Under the pieces are notes generated by a model. It saw only the letters and a list, made by a program, of their open reading frames with translations, ran no database searches and had not been told where the DNA came from. A stretch of DNA of 64,000 nucleotides from Dermanyssus gallinae (Eukaryota; Arthropoda; Arachnida; Mesostigmata; Dermanyssidae), in the NCBI GenBank assembly GCA_003439945.1, contig QVRM01006023.1:248001-312000 (forward strand), read 5' to 3'. Below, in pieces: positions 33,890-44,491 of the stretch. The translations under genes and the position numbers were made by a program. Each line of letters starts with the position of its first letter. Position 1 is the stretch's first letter.

Positions 33890-35950
33890 TGCTGATTCCC
33901 GTTAGCCTATCTATGTCTGTCTTAACATTGATTTCACCATTCATTCCCATACCTTCGCTTTTGCTGACTATTGTACCCAATCTCCGTAGCTGCGAATTCT
34001 TCTCGGTGATCTCTCCACTTCGTTCCACTTTTAGCGCCTTTGTCCTAAATCTGTTTTACCCATCTGTCATTTGCGACATTCCTAACACTAAACCCTAACT
34101 TACTTTGTACGCTCGTTTGTATATATTTTAACATATTGCCTTCCCCTTTAAAAAACTCTTTGTTGCAATTACAACGGCAACCTATGTGCAATTTTTATCA
34201 CTTCTCTTTGCATTCCTTCTAACAATTTTTCCAAAACCCTACGCTGTGAACTAGAGTGGAATTTGCAAATGTCAATTCTGGTAAATATGTGGCCTTTTAT
34301 ATAGACGTTGTTACAATATACTTGGTAACCCCCAATGATTCTTGCACATTACTACGTTTCTTCCTTTTTCAGCCTTCTTCCTCCGTACGAGTTCTCCTCC
34401 GTCTAAATAATCATCCGCTGTATCCACTGTCACCCCAAGAAGCTCGTACTAATTTAGATATTCTAATTCCATTCCCCGTAATACTAGTTTTTCCCCTCTA
34501 ACCCATAATAAAAAAATGCTTCAATAAGCACTATGTGCAGTTCCCCTGCTACTTCCACACATGTGTTCAGCAGTTCCTGAACGTGCTAATGTCTCGCCCT
34601 AACAGCACTATATTCTCAGCATATAGTTGCTTTGGTGTCTTGAAATATTCGTCCTTGCCTATCTGTCATCAAAACCTCGTGTTGTTAACATTTCGCTCTA
34701 TTCTTTCTCGGCATGGGTTAAAACGGCACCTCATAATACCCTGGACAGCCCTGTCTGACTCCCTGTTATGAACTCCTTTAACTGTCCTGCTGCTATTACT
34801 ATTTGTGTCGCGTTACCCCTGTAGATTTCGTCCTGTAACTTCACCCGGCCTCTGTCAAAATTTTCCAACATAACTTGGTGCAACTTTGTTCTGCCCATCG
34901 TAGCATATGCTTTGTTTAGACCTAACAACGCTGCCACACATCCTTGTCTCCACAATCTTAATTATTTTACAATCTGATTTAATACAAATATATGAATATC
35001 AAGCCTATACTCTATCCTAAATCCGCATTGCCACTCTTCTATTCTGAGCTCTACTCGTAACGACCTGCATGAATGTTCGATACACTATTGAAGGTTATTG
35101 TTATGCGTTGCCTTTTTTGGAAAGTGTTTGTTATCTATTCTATGACCCAATTCTCCAGGAGTCTAATCTATCTAAATCAATTCGTCAAAAAATTCTGCTT
35201 GCAACGCGTGTAACTTTCATGTGTATGTTCTCTCCGGTATGACATAGCCCCAAAATGTTTATTTCACTTGCTGACCCTAGGAACCCCAAAATCCTGTTAA
35301 ACTTCTTTTGTTATGTATTTTATTATTTTCTATTAATTAACATTTTAACTGTATTTTTTAGTTTCGATGTGATTGGCCTAGTACCCTTCTGTGCTCTCTG
35401 CGTTTCTTCCCACTACATTTCTAAGGACCCCGCTCTATTTTTCTCTTTAATATTGTCTCATTTATTTAATCAGTGCACCACCTTCGTTCTACTAGCTTTC
35501 AAACTTCTCTATCTTACACTAATAATCGTAACACGTCTCATTTTCCTATATTTTTTGCCTACCGGCTTTTTCTCGCTTGTTAGTAAGAGCTGTTCTAAGT
35601 ATTTTATTTTTATTTTCATTTATGTTAATCCCATTTGAGTTATATTACGCGCTTCGGTTTCTTCCCCTCCTGCTCACTACCAATATTGTATGTTTTAACT
35701 TAATCTATTCTATTTCCTCTATCCAATTATCTACATTTACCTTCGTCAATACAGAATCCCCGCATGACTTTATATCCCCCATGTGTAGGTATATCTCCTT
35801 TCTACACGACGGTCCAAATTTATTGGTTCTGCTTGAGCCTGCTAGTTAAATCAGTCTCCTGCCAGCTCTGTCTTCTCTTCCATCCGGCTGATCTCTATAA
35901 CCACTGGATCCTTTATTTTGCAAACTCTGTCTACGTTTATCTCTGGCTCT
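33890..35950 (-). pseudogene. Heavily decayed LINE reverse transcriptase and C-terminal region
   Basis: Only minus-strand fragments in shifting frames remain. EEWQCGFR-like sequence lies near 35040-35020. LGLNKAYATMGRTKLHQVML (34930-34870) is a decayed DLKKAYDTV block. YRGNATQIVIAAGQL (about 34825-34780) follows, then a GVRQGCP-type block near 34755-34735. KTPKQLYAENIVLLGRD (about 34640-34590) is the YADD box turned into YAEN. LLGVTVDTADDYLDGGELV (about 34430-34380) follows. This order is that of LINE polymerases and, by eye, recalls LINEs common in ticks. Dozens of changes make it the oldest LINE in the window. The pyrimidine-rich plus strand is simply its antisense. Confidence 0.66.
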
Positions 35951-35957
35951 GGATGCC

Positions 35958-36232
35958 GCTGATATATATATATTATATATATATATATATATCTATATCT
36001 ATATATATATATATATATTATATATTATCTATATATATTATATTATATCTAGATCTATATAGATAATATATATATATATCTATATATAATATATATATCA
36101 TATATATATATATATATATCATCTATATAGACTCTATATAATTATATAACTATATATATATATATATCTCTATCTCTATCTATATCTACATATATTATAT
36201 ATATAGATTATTGATATATATATATATATATA
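35958..36232. repeat. Long degenerate (TA)n / TATATC tract
   Basis: About 275 bp of TA interrupted by ATC, TAGA and ATTATA, ending at the left tip of the second Tc3-like element. Its texture matches the tract at 6915-7170 beside the first copy. Confidence 0.92.
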
Positions 36233-37762
36233 CAGCTACCCATTTTTGCATCGCATTTGGGGTCTCGGATTACTTTGAAATAAGAGATCTCCACATTTGG
36301 CACAGCTACACCACGAAAACATGATACAGCCACTAGCAAGGTGCATGTCTTAACGAGTGAATGAAGCGGAATAACGGCGTTTAGGCTAATTTCACGGCCC
36401 GACAGAAACAAAGACAGATACATCGAGTACACCCAGCAACTAAACTTAGTGAACTTTCCGTTATGTCGGCTAACCTCAAAATGCGGTTTGGTACAGTGTT
36501 ACACAAGTTTCGGATGACGTTCTGTGAGAGTTTGCCCCAAGCCTTCACAATTGCTTTTTTAGTTCTACCTGGTTTGAAAGTTGTTTTTTGTTGGTGTAAA
36601 TCTTTCAGCCGAGCCAGTCCCACATATTGTCGATGATATTAAGAACAGGTGCAACTGCAGGCCAGCGTAGGACCTCAATGTGATGTTGTTCGAACCAGCT
36701 TTCGATCAGCCTGGCGGTGTGAATCGGAGTGTAATCGTGTTGAAAAACGATGTCGGGCCATTCCATCAGCTCAAAATGCGCCGATTGCTCTTCATGTAGA
36801 TCCGTATAGCGCATCGAATTAACACGACCGTCTAAAAACACAATCGAAGACTTTGTATGATAATTGACAGCGGCCCAGATCACCGGACCGGCACCTGAGT
36901 GCCGTTTTGACAAAATCTGTTTGTCCTTTGTACATCGTGGAAACAATAGTTAAATTCATCCGGTCAATCAAAGTTAAACTTTTTTCTATTCGAAAAGATC
37001 ACTCTGTGCCTCTCTGTGGTCCATGACATCGTATCATGGACGAAGTCGAGACGAACTTTCTGATTCTCAGCGGTCAATCGTGGTTTTTTTTTGGTATTTT
37101 TCTCCTGAGCCAATGGCTCTTCCTGAGGAGGTTTTGCACATTTCGCACGTTCGTTTGCGCACTAGCCGCCGCCGCAATTGCCCTTGCCGAGAGCGCAGAG
37201 TCCGACGTTTTCTTCAGAATTGCACGCTTGCTTCGTTCCGAAATGGCATTTGAACGCCCGGAACGGCGTTTTTTTACGGCATAATTTTCACCTAAATTCA
37301 CGAAGTTGTTCACCTAAATTCACGAAGATTGGGAGAACGCCCCAATCGACGGGAGATTTCGCTTAGAGAGGCCGACGTCCTTATGAACCTTTATTTGAGC
37401 ATTTTCGTCACTCGTGAAGCGCCGGCCTAAGATTATCGTTTCGACACGGAAAAACTTCTGGCAGGAATTCTGCCGTTGTTTCCGTCGAGCCGTAAAATAA
37501 GCCCAAACGTCATTACTCCGCTTAATTCACTCGCTGAAACATGCATCTTGCTAGTAGCTGTATCTTTTATTTGCGGTGTAGCTGTGTCAAATAGAGATCT
37601 TGTGTTTCAAAGTAATTCGAGACCCCAAACGTCCATGGAAGGTTCCGCTGTTACTCTATGAGCATGTATCACTGAAGTCTTTGCACGATTGGTTGCAATA
37701 AATGCATGTAATGAGGCAACAAAAAAATAAATGAAAAAAGGGGCTGTATCTTTCGCAGACTG
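36233..37762 (-). mobile_element. Tc3-like DNA transposon, copy 2 (decayed, 1530 bp)
   Basis: It is related to 5321-6914 along its whole length and in the same orientation, but diverged. The right tip ends GCAGACTG at 37762, followed by TA; the left tip starts CAGCTACCC at 36233 after TA. The right inverted repeat (about 37488-37762) is nearly full length; the left (about 36233-36401) has lost some 95 bp internally. The DNA between encodes pieces of the same transposase. Divergence and frameshifts show it is much older than copy 1. Confidence 0.88.
36381..37313 (-). pseudogene. Tc3-like transposase, frameshifted copy
   Basis: Three minus-strand pieces match the copy-1 transposase in order. 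37313-37074 is the DNA-binding part (NNFVNLGENYAVKK, KRAILKKTSDSALSARAIA). 36946-36605 is the catalytic core (SKRHSGAG, FQHDYTPIHTARLIESWFEQ, NIIDNMW). 36623-36381 is the C-terminus (KKAIVKAWGKLSQNVIRNL). The third catalytic residue is changed (E to D in NIIDN). The first is Asn, as in copy 1: the codon at 36988-36990 is AAT, in VIFSNRKKF. A stop follows soon after. The original start lies in decayed sequence above 37313. Confidence 0.88.
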
Positions 37763-38019
37763 TATATTTATAGTTAGAATGTGTTATGTGTCAAAAGGTA
37801 CGGCACCCCTTGCAAACAATGCTTGTCTTCATTGAATGGTGATAATGATAATCGACCCTCTTATACACTAACTAGCAGAAACAGGCAGACTCCTACCGTC
37901 TGTGGTTTATCAGCTCAGGGCGCAAGCGGAGAAAAATATATTCCTTCTGTCAAGGTGGCCTTATGTTCAATCGAGGTAAACGAAAGCAATTACTTCGTAA
38001 TCTTATCGTTAAGGGAAAA

Positions 38020-38065
<46 letters not shown>

Positions 38066-39200
38066 TCTTTTGAATGTTGAACTTATCTAGTTTTAGGGTG
38101 TCTGAATAAACACTGTGATTCTTTTACATATAAACAGGCAGTTAAAGGCGCACTATGTTTAACGCAAACTTTATGACGACTTTCCTCTATTAGTGTTTAG
38201 CTATGAAAACTGCACTAAACGTTTCGCTTGCAATATATAAACGCTCTGATTCAAATCCCTTTACAAAAAGTGTGATGTATAAACTCTGTATAGTTGCAAA
38301 TGTATCTGGAACCGAAGTTGTTCGAAGGGCACCTTACAAACAGACGAAAAGCCTGAGCTCGCATCTCATAATCCCTAAAGTAGAGTGACAGGAACATTAA
38401 CAAGCTAAATTATCAGGCGGCTCATCGTTCCTTTTTGTTCTGCAAATCAAACGAGTTCCGCGTCTCGCCTGCAACATTAGAAGCATAGATTTTGTATTTT
38501 GTGCAATTTGAGTATTGCCGTATAGCGACTTTGGGTACAAAAAGAACAGAAGCTATTTGGCGATTTTCTCAGTGATCAGTCCCATGATATCTATTTTTGA
38601 TGGTTGCCGCTGTCAAACTGGGACACTCCGCGAAAGCGGATATCGTGCCTGATAGGCTGAGAGTTAAAGTTAAAACGACATTCATGACCAGTTTGTGTAA
38701 TGCAGTGCAGCTTTTTCCTCAAACAAGCTGTCTATTTCTCTGTTTTGATCTTGCTCTCTGAAAAATGCCATCGACGAAACAAGCTGAACCACTGGAGAGA
38801 ATCGTAGAGGGTAGCGGCCAATCTAACATTGGCCGCTACGATTCTCTCCAGTCATTGCATTTAAGACTGATCCGCATGAACATGCACCACGTGCTTTTAA
38901 CGAGAAATAATTTTGCGCATTTGTGTTCACCATCGTATGCCCCGGCATTTGGTCGCTAGTCGCTACAATTAGCAATTTAACCGATTTAAGCAAGTGGCTT
39001 GATCAATCCAAAGAAGCGGAAACATCATGTCGGTGATTCTGAGACAAGAAGCGAAGTGACAAGCTTGTCTTATTTCATTTATTCCATCATGAAAGAGTCA
39101 CAATTAGATCATAATTCACTTGGAACAGCGTTCGGTGTGTTTCGATGTCTGTCGTAATCAATCTTCTTTCGCACGATCGAAAGACCGAAAATCCGACCGA
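37763..39200. other. Unassigned AT-rich DNA with (TA)n and a hairpin
   Basis: No gene seen. A (TA)n array lies at 38019-38062, and an inverted repeat at 38791-38852 is listed separately. Confidence 0.45.
38791..38852. repeat. 25-bp inverted repeat with a 7-nt bulge (hairpin)
   Basis: The left arm is ACTGGAGAGAATCGTAG, then an extra AGGGTAG, then CGGCCAAT. The loop is CTAAC and the right arm is the perfect complement of the left arm without the extra bases. The bulge looks like a local duplication of GTAG. As RNA it would form a strong ~62-nt hairpin; whether it is transcribed is unknown. Confidence 0.75.
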
Positions 39201-39776
39201 TGCCGATTCACAAATCGCCCCGCCAAGCTTCTCGCGCTAATTACCTCGTTCGATGATGATGCGGGTCTACAAGAGACAAAAAGATGATGATTATTGTAGC
39301 CGATCGTCAAGACAACGCGTCGAGACCCTGTTTACCCTGGTTGCCGAAAAATGACGAATACTCATTCGTATGCTGTCGCGAGAATGTATGTATGCCTGCG
39401 TTCGTTCGCTCGTGCGCTGTAGAAGTGCGTACTCTAGTAAGTCGTTCTCGAACCGCCTCTCCACGCCTGGTTAACTAGTATACCAACTCTGCCCGTCGTC
39501 TCACGCTGTAGCGCCGATTGCTTGCTCGCTCACCAATAGTGGGCGGTTCGATGTGGCGGTGTCAGCCATTTTGAAACAAACCGAAGCGAACCAAACGGAA
39601 CTGCAAGCAATCGAGTTGTAATGCAGCAACTGCGATGTGCGTGATGTGCGCGGCACGCATACAAGAATGCGAAGTAAGTGAAGGAGGCGCCTGCACTCTG
39701 CGAGGCTTTCACGATGCGGCTTCGAAGCGAAGCATGCTGATGGCTTCGAGATGGCTCGTTTCATCGAGATGGCTTC

Positions 39777-39824
<48 letters not shown>

Positions 39825-40817
39825 GTGTCTAGGAAATGACGCGTCGATGAGGAACACGCAGCCTTAGCAGCTGCTGCTGCCGCCGCTAGGGCCGCTAGGC
39901 GAAGACGGACACCGACCGCCTCGCGGGTGTACAAATACAAACATGTACACAGAGAACGTACAACGTTAACAGGACGTATACACCGGCCGCTGCTACGCCA
40001 CCCAACCACGCTCTAGCGAACAAACCAACGCAAAGACTCAGACAGAGGCCGCGGAAGTAGGAGGCGACATAGAGAAGGAATGGGACGACCGAAAGCAGAG
40101 AGAGCTATAGAGAGAGAGAGAGAGAGGAACGCGGGCAAAGGGAGGGTGGGCGAATGAAAGAATAGGAGAGAGAGAGAGAGAGATGGAGATCGGGATAGAT
40201 ATTATAGATAGGATGAGGGATGGCAAGAACCCAACCAGGGCCCAAGGCCCGATCGAAACGCACGCGCGTCGCACACATGACGGCCTGCCGCCGCTGCTGC
40301 CGCCGGCGCCGCCGCCATAGGGGCGGCAGATCTCATTGATCAGCATGAATAATTCACTAACATGGCCACTTTGTTTCGAATAGAATAGGACCGCCACGAT
40401 TTGAACGCAACGCAAGCGATGCAATATTACGGCAAAAACTTCTGCCATCTGAAAAACGCAGCCGCTGCCGAGAGCCGGCAGCCGGCAGCAACGAGGCACG
40501 ATGCCGGTGCGGCATTCGAGGATTCTTCGTTTCCATGAAAGCATCGTCTGTCTGCCTCGGCGGCGTCCCGCCGGCCGTTTGATTCGATAACGTAACGTCT
40601 TGGCCAACATGGTCGTCCTTCAACCAACCAACCAACCAACCATTCAGCAATTCCTTGTGGAGATGCTCGTGGACTTTCTGATGGACCCCCTCGATGTTGT
40701 GTTCTTCCCCGCCGCCCCCTTGTGTCCTGATGATAGCTGGTGGTCAGCTGCCAATGGCAAAAACTTTTTCTGCATGCCCTAGAATTATATGCACTCATAG
40801 GTAAAACGCTTCTTTGT
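39201..40817. other. GC-richer island with (TA)n and GA-rich tracts
   Basis: No gene can be supported. (TA)n at 39776-39823, GA-rich runs at 40105-40190, GCC/GCT-rich triplets at 39865-39895 and 40283-40325, and an AACC repeat at 40621-40643. Frames across it are low-complexity. Confidence 0.45.
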
Positions 40818-40818
40818 C

Positions 40819-40887
<69 letters not shown>
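40818..40887. repeat. (TA)n microsatellite
   Basis: About 70 bp of TA with a phase shift near 40843; right edge of the GC-richer island. Confidence 0.94.
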
Positions 40888-41864
40888 CTGACTCAGCGTA
40901 ATATAAATATAGGCAAAATACCCTTTAGCATTTTATATATGCACCTTATACATGCAGACTAGTCCATTTGGTTTAAAACACGATTTTGTTTTCATCGTGT
41001 TTTCATTGTACCCTACATACAGAAGGCCATAAAAATACACAATGATGTATTTATATGGCACTCTAAATCTGCGACTAATATGAAAACAGATATTTAAATA
41101 AATTTGATTTCTACGTACACCTAGAGGTAACTTGACAGCAAACGATAACAGACGTGGTTACTTAACGCAAGGACCGTTCAATTGGATCACCGCTTCGATT
41201 TAGAGCCTAAACCGCTCAAAAATCCTTTATATATATACACATATGTTTGTATATACATATATATATTAAGCGTGATGTCCCAAGCCATGGAAGGCTCCGA
41301 AGCGTTCGTTCGGCTGAACCTTGTGCATTTGCCAGGTCGTAATGGATTCATTATGCATCTATTTAACTGACGTAAGAGCTCAAGAGCTCACGCACCATGG
41401 GAGCGGCCAAACATTGCCAGTTGGGCTTCCAAGATGAAGCAGCGTGATACCGATTTTTCGAAGAAAAGTGCATTTTTCAGAGCCCAATTTCATCTGAATG
41501 CAAGTGTGAAATAACATAATACTATCGCATTTGAGCAACCGAGAACGTGATTCACGAAGAGCCTTTACATGTGCCACATGTGAGAGTCTGGTTAGGCTCC
41601 AAATGGCTCAAAGAAATCATTAAACCCAATTTTTGGACACACATATGACAAGCATTCTCGAGGCGTGATCCTTAATCTTTATTTTTTGACATTGATGCCA
41701 TTAACCACACTAACTAATTTTTTGGGGGTTATGCTAAAATGTATTTATACATTATACACAATATATTATTAATACAGAATCAAATCAACCCTGGTAAACC
41801 ACTGCTTGAGAGCAGCGAGTCTAGCACCACGGCCTCACTTCCACGTTGCACTTCAATTGATATT
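40888..41864. other. Unassigned AT-rich DNA
   Basis: No gene or element recognised; short TA runs near 41227-41270. Confidence 0.42.
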
Positions 41865-42355
41865 TTCTCCCGCCTTCTTCTCATCATTCTCACCTGCTGC
41901 TTTTTTCTTCTCGATTTCTCTCAGAAATCTTACAGTAGATTTGTCTATGACTTCCAATGTTTCTATTGCGATTGGCTATACTATAGAAGTAGTCCCTAAC
42001 TCGCGGTACTTCAGACTTGTTTGCTGCTGCGATAAGTTGGCACCAGCGCTCAAAAATATCGCTCAAAAATCGCCTCATGTCGTTCATTCTCCTGCCTTTT
42101 TCTTACTATTCTCACTTCCCGTTTTTTCCCACTTTCTCTCCGAAATCTAACTGTAAATTCGCCTCTGACCCCCAATGTTTCTATTGCAACTGGCTGATGC
42201 AACACTATAAAAGTGGCCCCCAACTCGCGGTACTTCAGACTTGTTCGCTGCTGCGCTAGTTTGGCAACAGCACCCAAAAATAATTGCCTCAGGTCGTTCA
42301 TTTGTTTTAACTTTTGGAGTTGCCTCCTTTCTCATTACTTCTTACCACACCTCCA
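41865..42355. repeat. Tandem repeat, ~224-bp unit, about 2.2 copies
   Basis: TCGCGGTACTTCAGACTTGT starts at 42001 and again, allowing one late mismatch, at 42225, giving a 224-bp period. The flanking blocks repeat too: the GAAATC block at 41924 and 42142, the polypyrimidine stretch near 41870 and 42085, and the TCGTTCATT block at about 42081 and 42294. A partial third unit runs to about 42355. On the minus strand both units can encode ANKSEVPRV followed by FYS, but in frames broken by stops. It could be a short satellite or a duplicated exon relic. Confidence 0.8.
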
Positions 42356-43736
42356 TCAACTATTGTACATTCCAGTTCTCGGTGTCGTCTTCTTCGTGCG
42401 GCTCACCGTGCGAGTCAGCAGTTGCAAGGCCGCCCTGAGGCCCCGCTCTCCATGACTTCTCTCTCAGCGCCCTCGTTACTAACAGCACCAGCAGAGGATT
42501 CCGCTAAAGTTGTCCGCTTTGCGCCGCTCACTTACGCCGTTCTCGTTGTCGATATTTGGCGTCTCTTATCGCGGCGGGCCTGGTGGCCTGCCGTTTGATA
42601 GCCGCGGCTATCGCAGCAGTGTCGACACCGGCGCCATCTCCTCTACTTAGCGTTCATCTCCTCTACTTCTGTCCGTTGCGACTGCTTTGTTTTAATCTTC
42701 CATTCATTTGTTGACATTTCTTCTGCCACCTCGGTCTCTTGACCGGCTGTAGCATTTCGAGCGTCTCCCAATAGTTCTGTGTCAACCATTGAAGCGGATC
42801 ATGGTTGCCGCTCCTCTCTCCGCGATTCCTAGTGGCATCATTGTCGCTTGCTGTTGTTGTTGCAGTCGTCAATGAAATAGGTTGATCAACCTGCCCTGAT
42901 GTTTGTACCGGCGTTGGTGAACGTATCACTCGCATCTCGATGTCACTCCAGCATACAAGCGTTCACTGAATGTTGAAGTTATTGAATGACGAAGAACAGC
43001 ACTAGGTGAGTTAAAAAAACACCAAACTACAGCATTTCACAGATCTCGATGAAAGTGGACCGCACCACTCGAATAACAACGTTCGAAAACAGATGTTCCT
43101 TAATTTTCTGTGGCCAAATTCGGATAGAATCGATGCGAATTAACTCTCCAACTATATGGTGCCATAAGCCACACAGCCGGCAAGCCACACAGCCATTTGA
43201 GTGTTTGAGGATTAACTGTATCGGAAGCCTCTAACATCTTGCGATCTACCGCCGATAAAATTTTCCCGATGCCGTTTCCTCTAGGAATTTTTGAAAAGTA
43301 ACGTGTATGCTAATAACCCCACGACCACTAGCGAACTAAAGACCAACATGGAAGCGTGCCTTGACTTATCTGAGACTGATGTGTGTGATAAAAGTGCTAA
43401 ATAAATTAGGTGCTTCGTATACAGCCTGTAAAAACCAAAAAGTGACCACAATAGTCGACATTGTACAGGTATTTCATTATAGATTAAAAACATTTGTAGG
43501 GAAATAAAAACTTAAACATTTTGACCACTTCTGCAGTTTGCTTATTGAGGGAATCTCGCACGATGCGTATATAAACAAGTAGTGTATATATCATTTACTA
43601 ACACGTATAGGCAAAACTCATTTCTTAATCTGTCTATACATAATTAAACATATTTCTATTTTTTATTTGTTTATTGGACCATCTTCTCGGATGGCAAATT
43701 TATTTAAATTCTGTAATATTTTATTAATTCTTCATA
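42356..43736. other. Unassigned DNA
   Basis: No gene recognised. A 90-codon minus-strand frame at 42663-42935 has an ordinary residue mix, but nothing ties it to a family. Confidence 0.4.
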
Positions 43737-43750
43737 TAAATATATATAAG

Positions 43751-43797
<47 letters not shown>
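43737..43797. repeat. (TA)n microsatellite followed by T-run
   Basis: TA array with AAG interruptions, then ten T. The T-run equals an A-run on the minus strand, where the neighbouring LINE ends, so this may be close to that LINE's 3' end. Confidence 0.9.
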
Positions 43798-43803
<6 letters not shown>

Positions 43804-44491
43804 TAAGTGCGTTTTATTCACAGTATTTTATGTGTATTACAACATTATAGTCGTGTAGTTCGTAAGGCTGAACGCCCGTGTACGCAGCACTGGAACATCC
43901 AATACATGTGATTTATTTTTCTTTCCATCTTCTTAGCACCGTGTTACCTACATATCATATTTATGTTTAAAAAAATAATGGTAGTTAAATATAATAATGA
44001 TAATAATAGTAATAATAATAGCCAGTAAATAATATTTGCCTGAGTGTTCAGAGATCTGGTCGAAATATATAATATTAGTGGTCGTTTGAAGTTGTATTTC
44101 ATGGTCTTCGTGGATAATCAGATACGGCCACCCGCCTCGGCCATGGACAGTACACTTAAAGGCCGCCAAGTGACGCAATGTGTAGGCTCGCGTCGCTGTC
44201 TCTTACATGTCACGTCTTCGGCACGTATGACTATAACACCATGTGCACACACACACACATACATATACACACATACACATATATATATATATATATATAT
44301 ATATCTGCACACGCGTGCCTGCATACGTGTAGTTGTGCTGTCTCATGGCTGCTGAAATGTGTGTGGGCGTCCATGTGGAAACTCGTTACGGAGGTTACAT
44401 GTTGTCTGTGTTTGCATTTCATGTGATGATGTGTTTGTGCGTAATGCGTAGTTTTTGAGTGTCATACATTTTGTGTTATTGGAATGTTAGT
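43798..44491 (-). other. Probable 3' UTR region of the CR1/Jockey-like LINE
   Basis: Non-coding on the LINE's strand. It contains a CA/TA-rich simple tract at 44244-44304 and an AAT/GAT-rich tract at 43990-44025. The exact 3' end and a target duplication could not be found. Confidence 0.4.
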
